From NCBI GenBank assembly GCA_022844345.1, contig JALHLU010000007.1, forward strand, positions 210,905-274,904: 64,000 nt of DNA. The letters run 5' to 3'. The position numbers and the translations under genes are program-made. The DNA is from Hyphomonadaceae bacterium (lineage in GTDB: Bacteria; Pseudomonadota; Alphaproteobacteria; Caulobacterales; Hyphomonadaceae). The stretch's first letter is position 1; each line of letters opens with the position of its first letter. The notes beneath the pieces are model-generated. The model was given only the letters and a program-made list of their open reading frames with translations, searched no databases and was not told the origin of the DNA. Positions 42,410-51,299 of this stretch are shown here, piece by piece.

Positions 42410-42796
42410 ATGGCTGATGACCTGACATCCCAGATGGCGAGCGCCCCGGAAGTGGGCGACGAGAAGCCGTCGGCTATCCCGCAGGATGAGCTGGACCGGA
42501 TCACGGACGAGCTGATCAGCGAGCTCAAGAAGGTCTACGACCCTGAAATCCCGGTTGATATCTACGAGCTGGGGCTGATCTACAAAGTCGACATCAATGA
42601 CGACCGCCATGTCGATATCGAAATGACGCTGACCGCCCCGGCATGCCCCGTGGCCGGGGAAATGCCCGGCTGGGTGGAGGACGCGGCCCGCAAGGTGGTG
42701 GGCGTCAAATCGGCCAAGGCCACCATCGTTTTCGAGCCGCCATGGGATCCCTCGCGCATGAGCGACGAGGCGCGGCTCCAGCTCAACATGTTGTAA
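42410..42796 (+). CDS. sufT: Fe-S maturation protein SufT (MIP18/DUF59 family)
   Basis: A 128-residue protein whose core is a DUF59 domain: VYDPEIPVDIYELGLIYKVDINDDRHVDIEMTLTAPACPVAGEMPGWVEDAARKVVGVKSAKATIVFEPPWDPSRMSDEARLQLNML. The DPEIPVDIYELGLIY and CP motifs are hallmarks. SufT helps transfer Fe-S clusters to targets, such as lipoate synthase and aconitase. The N-terminal 35 residues are a variable charged stretch. It starts 8 bases after sufS. Confidence 0.95.
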   Translation: MADDLTSQMASAPEVGDEKPSAIPQDELDRITDELISELKKVYDPEIPVDIYELGLIYKVDINDDRHVDIEMTLTAPACPVAGEMPGWVEDAARKVVGVKSAKATIVFEPPWDPSRMSDEARLQLNML

Positions 42797-42825
42797 GCGG
42801 GTTTCAGGGTATCCATTTAGCCATC

Positions 42826-43188
42826 ATGGCCAGACGTCCTCGCCCCAAGGTTGTGACCCTCACCGACGCCGCTGCGGCGCGCGTTCGGGAGATCATGGCT
42901 GACCGGTCGGCTGGCTTCCTGCGCGTGGGCGTCAAGAACGCGGGCTGTGCGGGCATGGAATACACTATGGACTATGTCGCTGACGCCAGCCCGGCAGACG
43001 AGCGCGTTGACGACAATGGCGTCTCCATCGTGATCGACGCCAAGGCTGTACTGTTCCTGCTCGGCTCTGTCGTCGACTACGAAGTCTCGCCGATGCATTC
43101 GAAGTTCACCTTCCGCAATCCGAACCAGACGGATGCCTGCGGCTGCGGCGAGAGCGTAACCATCGTTCCTGCCCAGGCGGCGGAATAG
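42826..43188 (+). CDS. sufA: A-type Fe-S carrier SufA/HesB-IscA family
   Basis: A 120-residue carrier that passes Fe-S clusters from SufBCD to apoproteins. The three conserved cysteines are all present: GCAGMEY (first Cys) and CGCGES near the C-terminus (second and third). VTLTDAAAARVREIM begins the fold. It is 29 bases after sufT and is the last gene of the suf operon. Confidence 0.95.
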   Translation: MARRPRPKVVTLTDAAAARVREIMADRSAGFLRVGVKNAGCAGMEYTMDYVADASPADERVDDNGVSIVIDAKAVLFLLGSVVDYEVSPMHSKFTFRNPNQTDACGCGESVTIVPAQAAE

Positions 43189-43230
43189 CGCGGCCAGCGC
43201 CGACGGGGCCGCGACGCGAGCCTTACGGCG

Positions 43231-44295
43231 CTACGCCGCCGAGCTGGCTGTGATCGGAGGCATCTGGGTTTCCAGCGTCACGCGGTTCCGGCCGTTGCGT
43301 TTGGACATGTAAAGGCATTCGTCCGCGCGCGTGATGATCTGCCCGACAGTCTCGCCAGGGGCGTATAACGCCGCGCCGAACGAGACAGTGACCGCGCCAA
43401 TCGTCTCGTTTGTCGAGCGGCGGACAAGGCGCTTGGCTTCGATCGCGCTGCGGATCTGGTCGGCGATGCGGCCGGCCTCCTTGAGCGATGTGCGCGGCAT
43501 GATCACCGCGAATTCCTCGCCGCCGTAACGCGCAACGAGATGGTCGGGCAGGGCGAACTTGGCGAGCGCCGAAGCGACGAAGCGGATGACCTGGTCGCCC
43601 GTCTGATGCCCCCAGGTGTCGTTGAACGACTTGAAGTGGTCGATGTCGCAAAGCACCAGCGAAAGCTCGGTCTTTTCGGCGTCCGCCTCATCCTTGCGCA
43701 GCCGCAGCGTTTCGTCGAACAGCTTGCGATTGGCGATGCCGGTGAGGGCGTCGGTGAGCGCCTCGGCGCGTGCCTGGCGCAGCGACGTGCGCAGCTTTTC
43801 CATTTCCTGCGAGGACTGGGCGAGTTTGTGCGACAGGTTGCTGTTCTGTTTCGACATCTCCGTCGTGGCGGATGCGAGCACAGTGATCAGGCGCTTCAGC
43901 GCGTCGCCATCGATGGTTGAGTTCTGCAGGCTGTCGGCGGCGACGTTCAGGGTGGCGCCGTAGCGCTCCGTGGTTGCGCCGGCCTTCTTGAGGGCGTCGA
44001 GGGCGTCGGCGATTTCGTGCGCGATGCGGGAGCCGGTCTCCATCACCTGCGTCGATAGGTGTGTGGTGGAGAAGAAGCGCTCGTAGATCTGCTCCATGTC
44101 GTCCGCGGTGATGGGCTTTCCGCTCGCCAGCATCTTGTCGACGACCTGTTTGAGGTCCGGCGAGGAGTGGGTCATGTAGGTGAGCCAGACCTCATAGTTC
44201 TGGGGGCTCACAGCCAGGGTGTGCCGGCCGATCTCGTCGATCGTGCGGTGGCCGATAACGAGGCCCTCCGGTCCGAGCAGTTGGGAATTCAGCAT
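43231..44295 (-). CDS. diguanylate cyclase with GGEEF domain
   Basis: A 354-residue cytoplasmic protein. The first 180 residues have no known domain and end in a coiled-coil-like helix (NLSHKLAQSSQEMEKLRTSLRQARAEALTDALTGIANRK). The GGDEF domain covers about residues 180-340, with the active-site GGEEF at 258-262 and DIDHFKSFNDTWGHQTGDQVI. It should make cyclic di-GMP from two GTP. The inhibitory RxxD site, normally five residues before GGEEF, is not present (LPDH lies there instead), so product inhibition may be absent. The ATG at 44295 has a better-placed ribosome-binding site than the GTG at 44304. Convergent with sufA. Confidence 0.92.
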   Translation of the reverse strand: MLNSQLLGPEGLVIGHRTIDEIGRHTLAVSPQNYEVWLTYMTHSSPDLKQVVDKMLASGKPITADDMEQIYERFFSTTHLSTQVMETGSRIAHEIADALDALKKAGATTERYGATLNVAADSLQNSTIDGDALKRLITVLASATTEMSKQNSNLSHKLAQSSQEMEKLRTSLRQARAEALTDALTGIANRKLFDETLRLRKDEADAEKTELSLVLCDIDHFKSFNDTWGHQTGDQVIRFVASALAKFALPDHLVARYGGEEFAVIMPRTSLKEAGRIADQIRSAIEAKRLVRRSTNETIGAVTVSFGAALYAPGETVGQIITRADECLYMSKRNGRNRVTLETQMPPITASSAA

Positions 44296-44428
44296 CTGAT
44301 TCACGCCCCTTCAGCCTGGACGCCTTCCGGCCCCAGTCTCTGCGACGATTAGTGAAGAGGAGCGGTTACGGATTAGCTAAAACTGGAGCATTCCCTTAGC
44401 GGAATACTTACCAATTACGGTCGCGACA

Positions 44429-46027
44429 TTAAGCGCCGCGGCGTTTTCCCAGTGATTGCAGGAGAAATGCGGGGACGTGGTCGCCCATGCCCTTGAAGCT
44501 GTCGTCGCCGCCTTGCGGTGCGCCCGGCTTCAGTTCGCCATGGCGATTCTTGCCTTCACGCTCCGGAGCCCGCTCGCGGGGCTGGTTCTGGTCGCGCTCG
44601 CCGCGTTCACGGTCGCGGCCGCCACGGCGCTTGCGGTTCCGGCCCTCGCGGGCAGGCTTGTCGGCGCCAGCTTCCGCCTGGACAGCGGTTTCCGCGGGCT
44701 CGTCGATCAGTTCGACAGCGGTTTCGATCAGATCAGGCTCGGCGATTTCGGCGAGCGCCGGGGCCTCGGCGCGGGGCGGCCGGTTGTCGCCACGCGGTTC
44801 GGGAGCGCGGTCTTCGCCACGGCCACGGCCGCGCTTGCGATCGAAGCGGTCGCGGCGGGGAGCGGGGCCACGGCTGCGAGCTTCGCCCACGGCTTCTTCA
44901 AGGCCGTCAGGCGAGAAGGGTTCAACATCCCGTCCGATGCGCTTGAGGACGGCTTCCCACAGGCGGCTGTCACCTGGCGAGACGATGGTGAAGCTTTCGC
45001 CCGTGCGACCGGCGCGGCCCGTGCGGCCGATACGGTGGACATAGTCGTCCGAGTTCGGTGGCGGGGCGTAGTTGAACACCTGGCTGACTTCAGGAATGTC
45101 GAGGCCGCGCGCGGCGACGTCTGAAGCAACCAGAAGCTTCAGCTCCTTGTTGCGGAATCGATCGAGCGTCTGGGTGCGCTGGCTCTGCGGCAGGTCGCCG
45201 TGGATGGGGGCTGCGTCGAAGCCGTGGCTGGCAAGCGACTTGGCGACAACGTCCACTTCGGTCTTGCGGTTGCAGAACACGATGCCCTGATCGGTCGAAC
45301 GAGCCTTGATGATCGAGCGTAGCACCGCGCGCTTCACCGTATCCTCGTTGGACGGGCAGTGCGTGACGTATTGCGTGATGGTGGTGGCGGCGGTCGCAGG
45401 TTTTGAAACCTCGATCCGCACCGGCTCTTTCTGGAACTGCTTGGCGAGGCGGGTGATCTCCGGCGGCATCGTGGCGGAGAACAACAGCGTCTGGCGCGTC
45501 TTCGGCAGAAGGGTGCAGATCTTTTCGATGTCCGGGATGAAGCCCATGTCGAGCATGCGGTCGGCTTCGTCGATCACCAGCATCTGCACGCCGGTCATCA
45601 ACAGGCCGCCGCGTCCGAAATGGTCCATCAGGCGGCCGGGCGTTGCGATCAGCACGTCGGCGCCGGCGTTGAGTTTCTTTTCCTGGTCGCCGAACGACAC
45701 GCCGCCGATCAGCAGCGCCATGTTCAGCTTGTAGCCCGAGCCATATTTCTCGAACTGTTCGGCCACCTGGGCGGCCAGTTCGCGGGTAGGTTCCAGGATC
45801 AGCGAACGCGGCATGCGCGCCTTGGCGCGGCCCTGGCCCAGCTTGTGGATCATCGGAAGGACGAAGGCGGCAGTCTTGCCTGTGCCGGTTTGGGCGATGC
45901 CTGTGACGTCGCGACCGCCCAGAACGGCGGGGATGCCCTGCTCCTGAATAGGGGTGGGCGTGGTGTAGCCAGAAGCCTTCACCGCCTCCAGAATTCTCGG
46001 GTCGAGGCCTAGCTCGTCAAACGTCAT
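44429..46027 (-). CDS. DEAD-box RNA helicase, RhlE-like
   Basis: A 532-residue ATP-dependent RNA helicase. It has the Q motif (FDELGLDPRILEAV...TPTPIQEQGIPAVL), motif I AQTGTGKT, Ia PTRELAAQV, motif II VIDEAD, motif III SATM, IV IVFCNR, V VASDVAARGLDIP and VI HRIGRTGRAGRTG. Residues 400-532 are an Arg/Gly/Glu-rich disordered tail (RKRGRGRGEDRAPEPRGD; RNRKRRGGRDRERGERDQNQ) that should bind RNA. Such enzymes help ribosome assembly and mRNA decay. The ATG at 46027 gives the canonical start. Confidence 0.95.
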   Translation of the reverse strand: MTFDELGLDPRILEAVKASGYTTPTPIQEQGIPAVLGGRDVTGIAQTGTGKTAAFVLPMIHKLGQGRAKARMPRSLILEPTRELAAQVAEQFEKYGSGYKLNMALLIGGVSFGDQEKKLNAGADVLIATPGRLMDHFGRGGLLMTGVQMLVIDEADRMLDMGFIPDIEKICTLLPKTRQTLLFSATMPPEITRLAKQFQKEPVRIEVSKPATAATTITQYVTHCPSNEDTVKRAVLRSIIKARSTDQGIVFCNRKTEVDVVAKSLASHGFDAAPIHGDLPQSQRTQTLDRFRNKELKLLVASDVAARGLDIPEVSQVFNYAPPPNSDDYVHRIGRTGRAGRTGESFTIVSPGDSRLWEAVLKRIGRDVEPFSPDGLEEAVGEARSRGPAPRRDRFDRKRGRGRGEDRAPEPRGDNRPPRAEAPALAEIAEPDLIETAVELIDEPAETAVQAEAGADKPAREGRNRKRRGGRDRERGERDQNQPRERAPEREGKNRHGELKPGAPQGGDDSFKGMGDHVPAFLLQSLGKRRGA

Positions 46028-46378
46028 CAAACTGGTCTTTGGGCTCAATCGGCCGGCTAGGGGCGTAAAACGCGCGCTTATCGGGAACTGCGGGAGCAAT
46101 GCGGCCGAGGGGGCCTCAAGTCAATCCCGCAGCTTGCCACCAATGCGATACCACGATTCTGCGACGGTTTCGCAGGCGCCCAGCAGTCGCCAGCCGGGCT
46201 CCATCGGGCAATGCAGCCGATGGAGGTGCCGCCGCGCTGCTTCCGGGGGCGCTTCCGGGGACTGCCGCACATCAACCGGCTGGCCCGGGGGTGCGCCAAT
46301 TCACGCGCTGGCGCTTCTGCTGGACAGGCGATGTCGTTTGGTGGCCAAATACCCCTGTTATCGGCAACGGGGGGAGCC
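46028..46378. other. 351-bp divergent intergenic region without a supported gene
   Basis: This lies between the DEAD-box helicase start and the coiled-coil protein start. Short frames (for example 46078-46380 on the minus strand) have no signal or family. Its GC is nearer to the chromosome average than that of the gene that follows. It probably holds both promoters. Confidence 0.45.
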
Positions 46379-47314
46379 ATGCCGGAGTATGTTTACTGGA
46401 TCGCCATCGGCACCTTGTTGGTTCTGGTGCTGATCGTCGCCTTGCGGGGCGGGGCTGGCGCTTCGACGGCGAAGGTCGTCCCGCCGCCTGCCGACGGTTC
46501 GCTCAAGGCTGAACTGAAGCTCGTCAAAGATCAGGCCGAGAGTCTGACGATAAAACTAGCAACACGAACTATGGAGCTTGGCGCCGCCAAGAGCGAACGC
46601 GATGACTTAAAGCGCCGCTTGGACAGTGCCGTTGCTAAGCTGGAAGTTGCTGGCGGCGACAAGATATCCCTGCAGCGCGAAGTCGCCCGCTTGCGTGAGA
46701 TCAGCGACAATCACCTAGCTTTTTTGGCGATGCTGGAAGGGAAGCTTGGAGATACGTCGACGGGCCTGCAGGTAGCTGGAGACGAATTGGAACGTACGTC
46801 TGCACAAGCGCGGAGCCGCTCGTCCTCTCCGGTCGTCGAGATAGCTGATCTAACCAAGCGAGTGGTTGCGAGTTGTAAGACAATCAAGTCTCGCATCGAC
46901 GCCGACGTAATTCTCGTGGGCGAGGCGCGTACGTCGCTTGGTCACGCGTTGGCCAAACTAAGCGAGGCGCGGTGGCCGACCTGTCAGGAGGCCGTGACCG
47001 ATCAGCAGCGCGTTTCCAAAGAACTGAACGACGCGTTTGCGCGCTGGGAAAAAGAGGCGAAAGAGCCTGCTGCCGTGCAGGCAGCTTTTAACAGAAACCA
47101 AGAAAATAGAGATCAGTTGGAAGCGAGTCCGGAGGACAAGGAGATCACGACGTCAGTGAAGCAGGCGGAGGCCGGCATCGTGTTCGACAGGCCGGCCGAC
47201 CGAGCGCTGAAGGAGTTGATAAAGGGCAGCGAATCCGCGCCTGCCGAAGACGACGGACGCGCTATAGATGGTGCAAACGACTTAGAAGCCGACACGCGAT
47301 CCAAGCCGGACTAG
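46379..47314 (+). CDS. membrane-anchored coiled-coil protein of unknown function, low GC
   Basis: A 311-residue protein that I do not recognise. It starts MPEYVYWIAIGTLLVLVLIVALRGG, one N-terminal membrane helix (residues 4-22), then a likely coiled coil from about residue 38 to 110 (LKAELKLVKDQAESLTIKLATRTMELGAAKSERDDLKRRLDSAVAKLEVAGG). Two further helical stretches follow, and an acidic C-terminus. The open frame extends upstream by 56 codons, but that stretch is Arg/Gly-rich and not membrane-like, so the ATG at 46379 is used. GC falls to around 50 percent in places (46860-47160), well below its neighbours, which suggests recent acquisition. Confidence 0.7.
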   Translation: MPEYVYWIAIGTLLVLVLIVALRGGAGASTAKVVPPPADGSLKAELKLVKDQAESLTIKLATRTMELGAAKSERDDLKRRLDSAVAKLEVAGGDKISLQREVARLREISDNHLAFLAMLEGKLGDTSTGLQVAGDELERTSAQARSRSSSPVVEIADLTKRVVASCKTIKSRIDADVILVGEARTSLGHALAKLSEARWPTCQEAVTDQQRVSKELNDAFARWEKEAKEPAAVQAAFNRNQENRDQLEASPEDKEITTSVKQAEAGIVFDRPADRALKELIKGSESAPAEDDGRAIDGANDLEADTRSKPD

Positions 47315-47320
47315 AGTTTA

Positions 47321-48586
47321 CTACTGCCGCTCATACGCCTGCGGCAGCGGCTCGCTCAGGTCGAGATAACGGTCGCGCAGCTTGGTCTGGCGGGATTCCA
47401 TCGGGGTCGAAACGCCCGCGATGTAGACCGCATCGGGACTGGACATCAGTTCCAGCGGATCGCCATTCCAGATCACGACGTCAGCAATCGCCCCCTGGCG
47501 CAGGACGCCGAGATCCGTTCGGCCATAGAGCGTGGCGGGGACGCTGCTGATGGCCTTGAAGGCCGCATCCCACGACATGCCGTTGGCGACGGCGTTGCCG
47601 GCGAGCTGCAGGATGAAGCGGGTGTTGTGGGTCGCCTCATTGGGATCCGCGATGGCTACGGTGACGCCAGCTTTCTCCAGACGCCCTGCATTCTCCAGCG
47701 TTGCCGACAGGATTTCGAAACGGTCGGGCAGGTTGGTAAGCGGGTTCACGATCACGGGCACGCCGGCCGCCGCGATCTGGTTCGCCACGCGCCAGCCTTC
47801 GGTGGCGCCGAGGATCACCAGCTTCATGCGCGGCTCGCGCTGGCGCAAAGTCAGCAGCTGCAGGATGTCCGACGCGTTGTGGACTTCAACCATCAGGGGC
47901 ACGCGGCCCTCGACCACCGGCTTGAGCGCAATGGCCTCCTTGCGGGAGATGAGATCGCCCTCGCCATCGTCTTCGAAACCGCGCGGATAGGCCTTGGCGT
48001 CGTCGATTGCCGTCAGAAGCCAGTGCCACGCCGCCGAACGCGATCCGCCCGCAGCGCCAGCTCCGGCCTCGCCAAGCTCGGCGATCATCACGACATCGCG
48101 CGCGAAGATGCTCTGGAAGCCGCCGCTCAGATCAACCAGTGCGCCATATCCGCCGAACAGACCGTTGGCCGGCGAGCCGACGATGGCGGCTCGCGTGAAG
48201 CCCTCAATGCGCGTGACGTCGATGGCGGTGTCGTCGGGATTGAAACTGTCGGCGGCGCGCAGGGACGCCTGGAAGTCGCTTCCCGGTGCGCTGGTGTCGT
48301 TGGTCGGGTCTTCGGAGTTGAGTTCCGCAAGTCCCACGCGCGAGAATGCGGCGAACAGGCCGGGCGTGATCCACTTGCCTTCGGCCTCGATCACGGTTGC
48401 CCCGGCAGGCGGCGCGCCCGTGCCGACGGATACGATCTTGCCATCGCGCATCACGAGGGTGCCGTCCTCAATCACGCCCTGCGCGGTGTTGGTTACGATC
48501 TTGCCGCCCGTGATGGCGACAGTCTGGGCGAGTGCAGCGGGCGCGAGCGCCACAAGGCTGGCGGCAAGGAGAAGGGACCTGATCAT
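47321..48586 (-). CDS. secreted amidohydrolase-family protein without the HxH metal motif
   Basis: A 421-residue exported protein with signal peptide (SLLLAASLVALAPAALAQ). The small beta-domain that frames amidohydrolases is present at both ends (VAITGGKIVTNTAQGVIEDGTLVMRDGKIVSVG; LGVLRQGAIADVVIWNGDPLELMSSPDAVYIAG). Where active members have PGLIDxHxH, this one reads WITPGLFAAFSRVG, so the first two metal ligands are missing. GATEGWRVANQI and VAIADPNEATHNT occupy later positions. It starts inside the stop codon of the upstream amidohydrolase (ATGA), so the two are coupled. It may be a regulatory partner or a degenerate enzyme. Confidence 0.85.
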   Translation of the reverse strand: MIRSLLLAASLVALAPAALAQTVAITGGKIVTNTAQGVIEDGTLVMRDGKIVSVGTGAPPAGATVIEAEGKWITPGLFAAFSRVGLAELNSEDPTNDTSAPGSDFQASLRAADSFNPDDTAIDVTRIEGFTRAAIVGSPANGLFGGYGALVDLSGGFQSIFARDVVMIAELGEAGAGAAGGSRSAAWHWLLTAIDDAKAYPRGFEDDGEGDLISRKEAIALKPVVEGRVPLMVEVHNASDILQLLTLRQREPRMKLVILGATEGWRVANQIAAAGVPVIVNPLTNLPDRFEILSATLENAGRLEKAGVTVAIADPNEATHNTRFILQLAGNAVANGMSWDAAFKAISSVPATLYGRTDLGVLRQGAIADVVIWNGDPLELMSSPDAVYIAGVSTPMESRQTKLRDRYLDLSEPLPQAYERQ

Positions 48587-50106
48587 TTCACGTCTCCTTC
48601 GCCGGGTTGGCCGAGTTCGAAGTCGACGACGGGCCGGCGGGCCGGATCGCTGCGATCCCACGTGATCGCGCCATCGACGAACACCATGTCGGCGCGGGTG
48701 TAGACGCTGAACGGGTCGCCGCTCCAGATCACGACGTCGGCCGCCTTGCTGGATTCCAGCGTGCCGGTCTTGTCGAGGATGCCGAGCGCCTTGGCGGGGT
48801 TGCGCGACAGCCAGGTCCACGCGACGGCGTTGGAAACATCAATGCCGGCCTTGCGGCCATCGGCCAGCGCCTTGGCCGCTTCCTGGTTCAGGCGCTGGAT
48901 GCCGTTGGCGTCGTCGGAGTGGACGATGGCGCATCCGCCAGCCGCCTTGTGCACCATCGGGATGTTCTCGCGGATGCCGTCATAGGCTTCCGCCTTGAAG
49001 CCCCACCAGTCAGCCCACAGCGCGCCGCAGATTTCCTCTTTCGCAAGCATGTCGGCGATCTTGTAGGCCTCGACGCCGTGATGGAAGGCGGAGACCTTGT
49101 AGCCGAACTCCTTCGACAGATCGATCACCTGCGCCATCTCGTCGGCGCGATAGCAGTGGTGCTGCACCAGTATCTCGCCGTTGAGCACACCCATCAGCGT
49201 GTCGAGTTCCAAATTACGGTCGGGCGCGTTGGGCGGATCGCCGGGGCCCTTGTCGTCGGCTTTCTCCGCCGGAGTTTTTGTCTTCTTCTCCCATGCGTCG
49301 AAGTCGGCGTTGTACTTGTCCCACTTGCGCTTGTACTCGGTCGCGCGCTGCCAGGCTTCGCGATAACCGGCGATGTTGCCCATGCGCGAGAACGGGGCGC
49401 TGCCCGGGAAGCGGCCGCCGCCATAGCCGTAGACGCGCTTGGGGTTTTCCCCGCACGCCATCTTCAGCGTGTAGGGCGCGCCGGGAAATTTCATGCCCTG
49501 CGCCGTGCGCGCCGGAACGTTCTTGATGATCACGCCGCGCCCGCCGAACAGGTTGGCTGAACCGGGCAGGATCTGCATCGCGGTGACGCCGCCGGCCATG
49601 GCGCGGGTGAAACCGGGATCGTGCGGCCAGATCGCATGTTCGGCCCAGACTTCCGCCGTCACCGGGCCGGACACTTCATTGCCGTCCTGGTGGGCGCTGA
49701 TGCCGGGCGAGGGATAGACGCCAAGGTGGGAGTGGATGTCGATGATGCCCGGCGTCACGAACCTGCCGGTTGCGTCGATTGTCCGGATGCCGGCCGGCAG
49801 GGTCATCGCCGCTTCGGAGCCGACAGCCGTGATCTTGCCGCCCTGGATCAGCACGGCGCCGCCCTTGATCTCGCCGCCCAGCCCGTCGAACACCGTCGCG
49901 TTGCGGATCAGGACGTCGTCGGATGGCAGCGGCCGGTAGGTCGAGGGATAGGGATCGGCGCCGTAGACAACCCGGGACGGCATGGGCTTCACGGGTTCAG
50001 AGAGGTGCGATGTGGCGGCCGCTGTATCAGCTGGGGTGTCAGCGGGCGCGGTGGTGCAGGCTCCGCTCACCAGCGCCACGAGTGGGATCAGTTTCCAGAC
50101 CTGCAT
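48583..50106 (-). CDS. secreted amidohydrolase with intact metal site
   Basis: A 507-residue exported metal-dependent hydrolase with a hydrophobic leader ending VALVSGAC, possibly a lipoprotein. The beta-domain start is DVLIRNATVFDGLGGEIKGGAVLIQGGKITAVG, followed by the metal motif TPGIIDIHSH (His125 and His127). Later candidate ligands are QHHCYRADE, FHHGVEAYK and HSDDANG. The long insert with DAWEKKTKTPAEKADDKGPGDP (around residues 260-290) is unusual. Related exported amidohydrolases (COG1228 group) act on dipeptides or imidazolone-type rings; the substrate is unknown. Translation is coupled to the metal-site-less partner downstream. Confidence 0.9.
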   Translation of the reverse strand: MQVWKLIPLVALVSGACTTAPADTPADTAAATSHLSEPVKPMPSRVVYGADPYPSTYRPLPSDDVLIRNATVFDGLGGEIKGGAVLIQGGKITAVGSEAAMTLPAGIRTIDATGRFVTPGIIDIHSHLGVYPSPGISAHQDGNEVSGPVTAEVWAEHAIWPHDPGFTRAMAGGVTAMQILPGSANLFGGRGVIIKNVPARTAQGMKFPGAPYTLKMACGENPKRVYGYGGGRFPGSAPFSRMGNIAGYREAWQRATEYKRKWDKYNADFDAWEKKTKTPAEKADDKGPGDPPNAPDRNLELDTLMGVLNGEILVQHHCYRADEMAQVIDLSKEFGYKVSAFHHGVEAYKIADMLAKEEICGALWADWWGFKAEAYDGIRENIPMVHKAAGGCAIVHSDDANGIQRLNQEAAKALADGRKAGIDVSNAVAWTWLSRNPAKALGILDKTGTLESSKAADVVIWSGDPFSVYTRADMVFVDGAITWDRSDPARRPVVDFELGQPGEGDVK

Positions 50107-50270
50107 GCCTCGCCCCGTCCTTATCGATTGCAGCCAAGTCTGCATGCCCGGAGAGAGTCGTCAAACCCGGCTCACGCCTGAGGCGAAGAAAGCAAGTCCA
50201 TACCCTGCCTGGTCCTCCCGACTGGGCAGAGGCGCGTGATTGTCACGCGTGAAGCTGCCGGCCCGCCGCA

Positions 50271-50696
50271 CTATTCCCGCGCACTGAATCCGGATGGCAG
50301 GCGCACATGACTCTGGAGGAGGCAAACGGGCGTGTCCTCGTCGCGCTGCCAGGCTTCGGCGTGAATGGTGGCGACGCGGCGGCCGAGGCGGCGGATGCGC
50401 GCGCGCGCGTATGTGTCCTCGCGGCGGGCCGGGCGGAGATACTCCACGCTGATGTTGATGGCGCGGGGAGGCGAGGCCGTTCCCGTCTCGTGGGCCAGTT
50501 GCAGCAGGCAGGCGATCTCGAGGAAGGCGGCGACAGACCCGCCATGAAGCGCCGGCAGCATCACATTGCCGACCAGTTCGTCGCGGACCGGCAGGATGGC
50601 GAGCACGCCACGCGCATCGATCTCGGCGCGGATGTTCAGGAAGCGATGGAAGGGGGACGCCGCGATGATCGCGTCGAGGTCGACGGGGTTGCTCAT
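50271..50696 (-). CDS. PaaI-family hot-dog thioesterase, downstream member of a pair
   Basis: A 141-residue single hot-dog protein. The helix motif LHGGSVAAFLEIACLLQLAHE matches the PaaI pattern (HGG-x4-D/E) in which an acidic residue activates water. INISVEYLRPARREDTYARARIRRLGRRVATIHAEAWQ is the following sheet. Substrates are probably small acyl- or aryl-acyl-CoAs. Its ATG overlaps the stop codon of the related gene upstream by 4 bases. Confidence 0.87.
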   Translation of the reverse strand: MSNPVDLDAIIAASPFHRFLNIRAEIDARGVLAILPVRDELVGNVMLPALHGGSVAAFLEIACLLQLAHETGTASPPRAINISVEYLRPARREDTYARARIRRLGRRVATIHAEAWQRDEDTPVCLLQSHVRLPSGFSARE

Positions 50697-51172
50697 TTCG
50701 CCTCCCTCCGGTTGAGGGTGAAAGCCGCCTGCGCGGCGGCGACAGGATCGTCCGGCGAGACATCCCACGCTTCCGCCCGCAGGAAGGCGATCGTGCGCGT
50801 CGCCTTGTAGACATGCGCCGAGCAGGTGATCGACGCGCGTGGTGCGGCCGGGCGCATGTGGTCGATGCGCAGGTCCAGCGTTGCGGGCGCCGCCTCGAAG
50901 CCAAGGCCGGCCATGATGGCGAGGCCGCAGGCATGATCGATCAGCGCCGTCAGCACGCCGGGCGCAAGGATATCCGTACCGTCCTGACCGACAAGGTCGG
51001 CGCGCCAGGGCAGCAGTATGGTTCCGCGCCCCGCAGACGAGGACACGTACTGCATTCCGAGCGCGACGGCGTAAGGGGTGTATTCCACCATGCGCGAGGC
51101 ATAGGGGTTGTCGATCATGTCGGCGACGCCGTCTGTGCGTATGTCGTTGTCGAAATTTGTGTCGCCGGTCAT
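50693..51172 (-). CDS. PaaI-family hot-dog thioesterase, upstream member of a pair
   Basis: A 159-residue hot-dog protein: PYAVALGMQYVSSSAGRGTILLPWRADLVG, then LAPGVLTALIDHACGLAIM with the catalytic-type Asp (PGVLTALIDHA), and LDLRIDHMRPAAPRASITCSAHVYKATRTIAFLRAEAW. The fold matches its neighbour, but the first conserved motif differs (PGV in place of HGG). The two genes overlap by 4 bases and may form a heteromer. Function inferred from the family. Confidence 0.87.
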   Translation of the reverse strand: MTGDTNFDNDIRTDGVADMIDNPYASRMVEYTPYAVALGMQYVSSSAGRGTILLPWRADLVGQDGTDILAPGVLTALIDHACGLAIMAGLGFEAAPATLDLRIDHMRPAAPRASITCSAHVYKATRTIAFLRAEAWDVSPDDPVAAAQAAFTLNRREAK

Positions 51173-51299
51173 GGCCGCGCGCTCCGGTTGTTGCTGGTTA
51201 CCGGTTCACACAATTGGGCGGGTGCGCCAACAGCCAAATCGGCGCAGGCTCCTGCTGACGCTGGGACGATCCGTTGGGTAACGCGGCGGTTGGGCGCGC

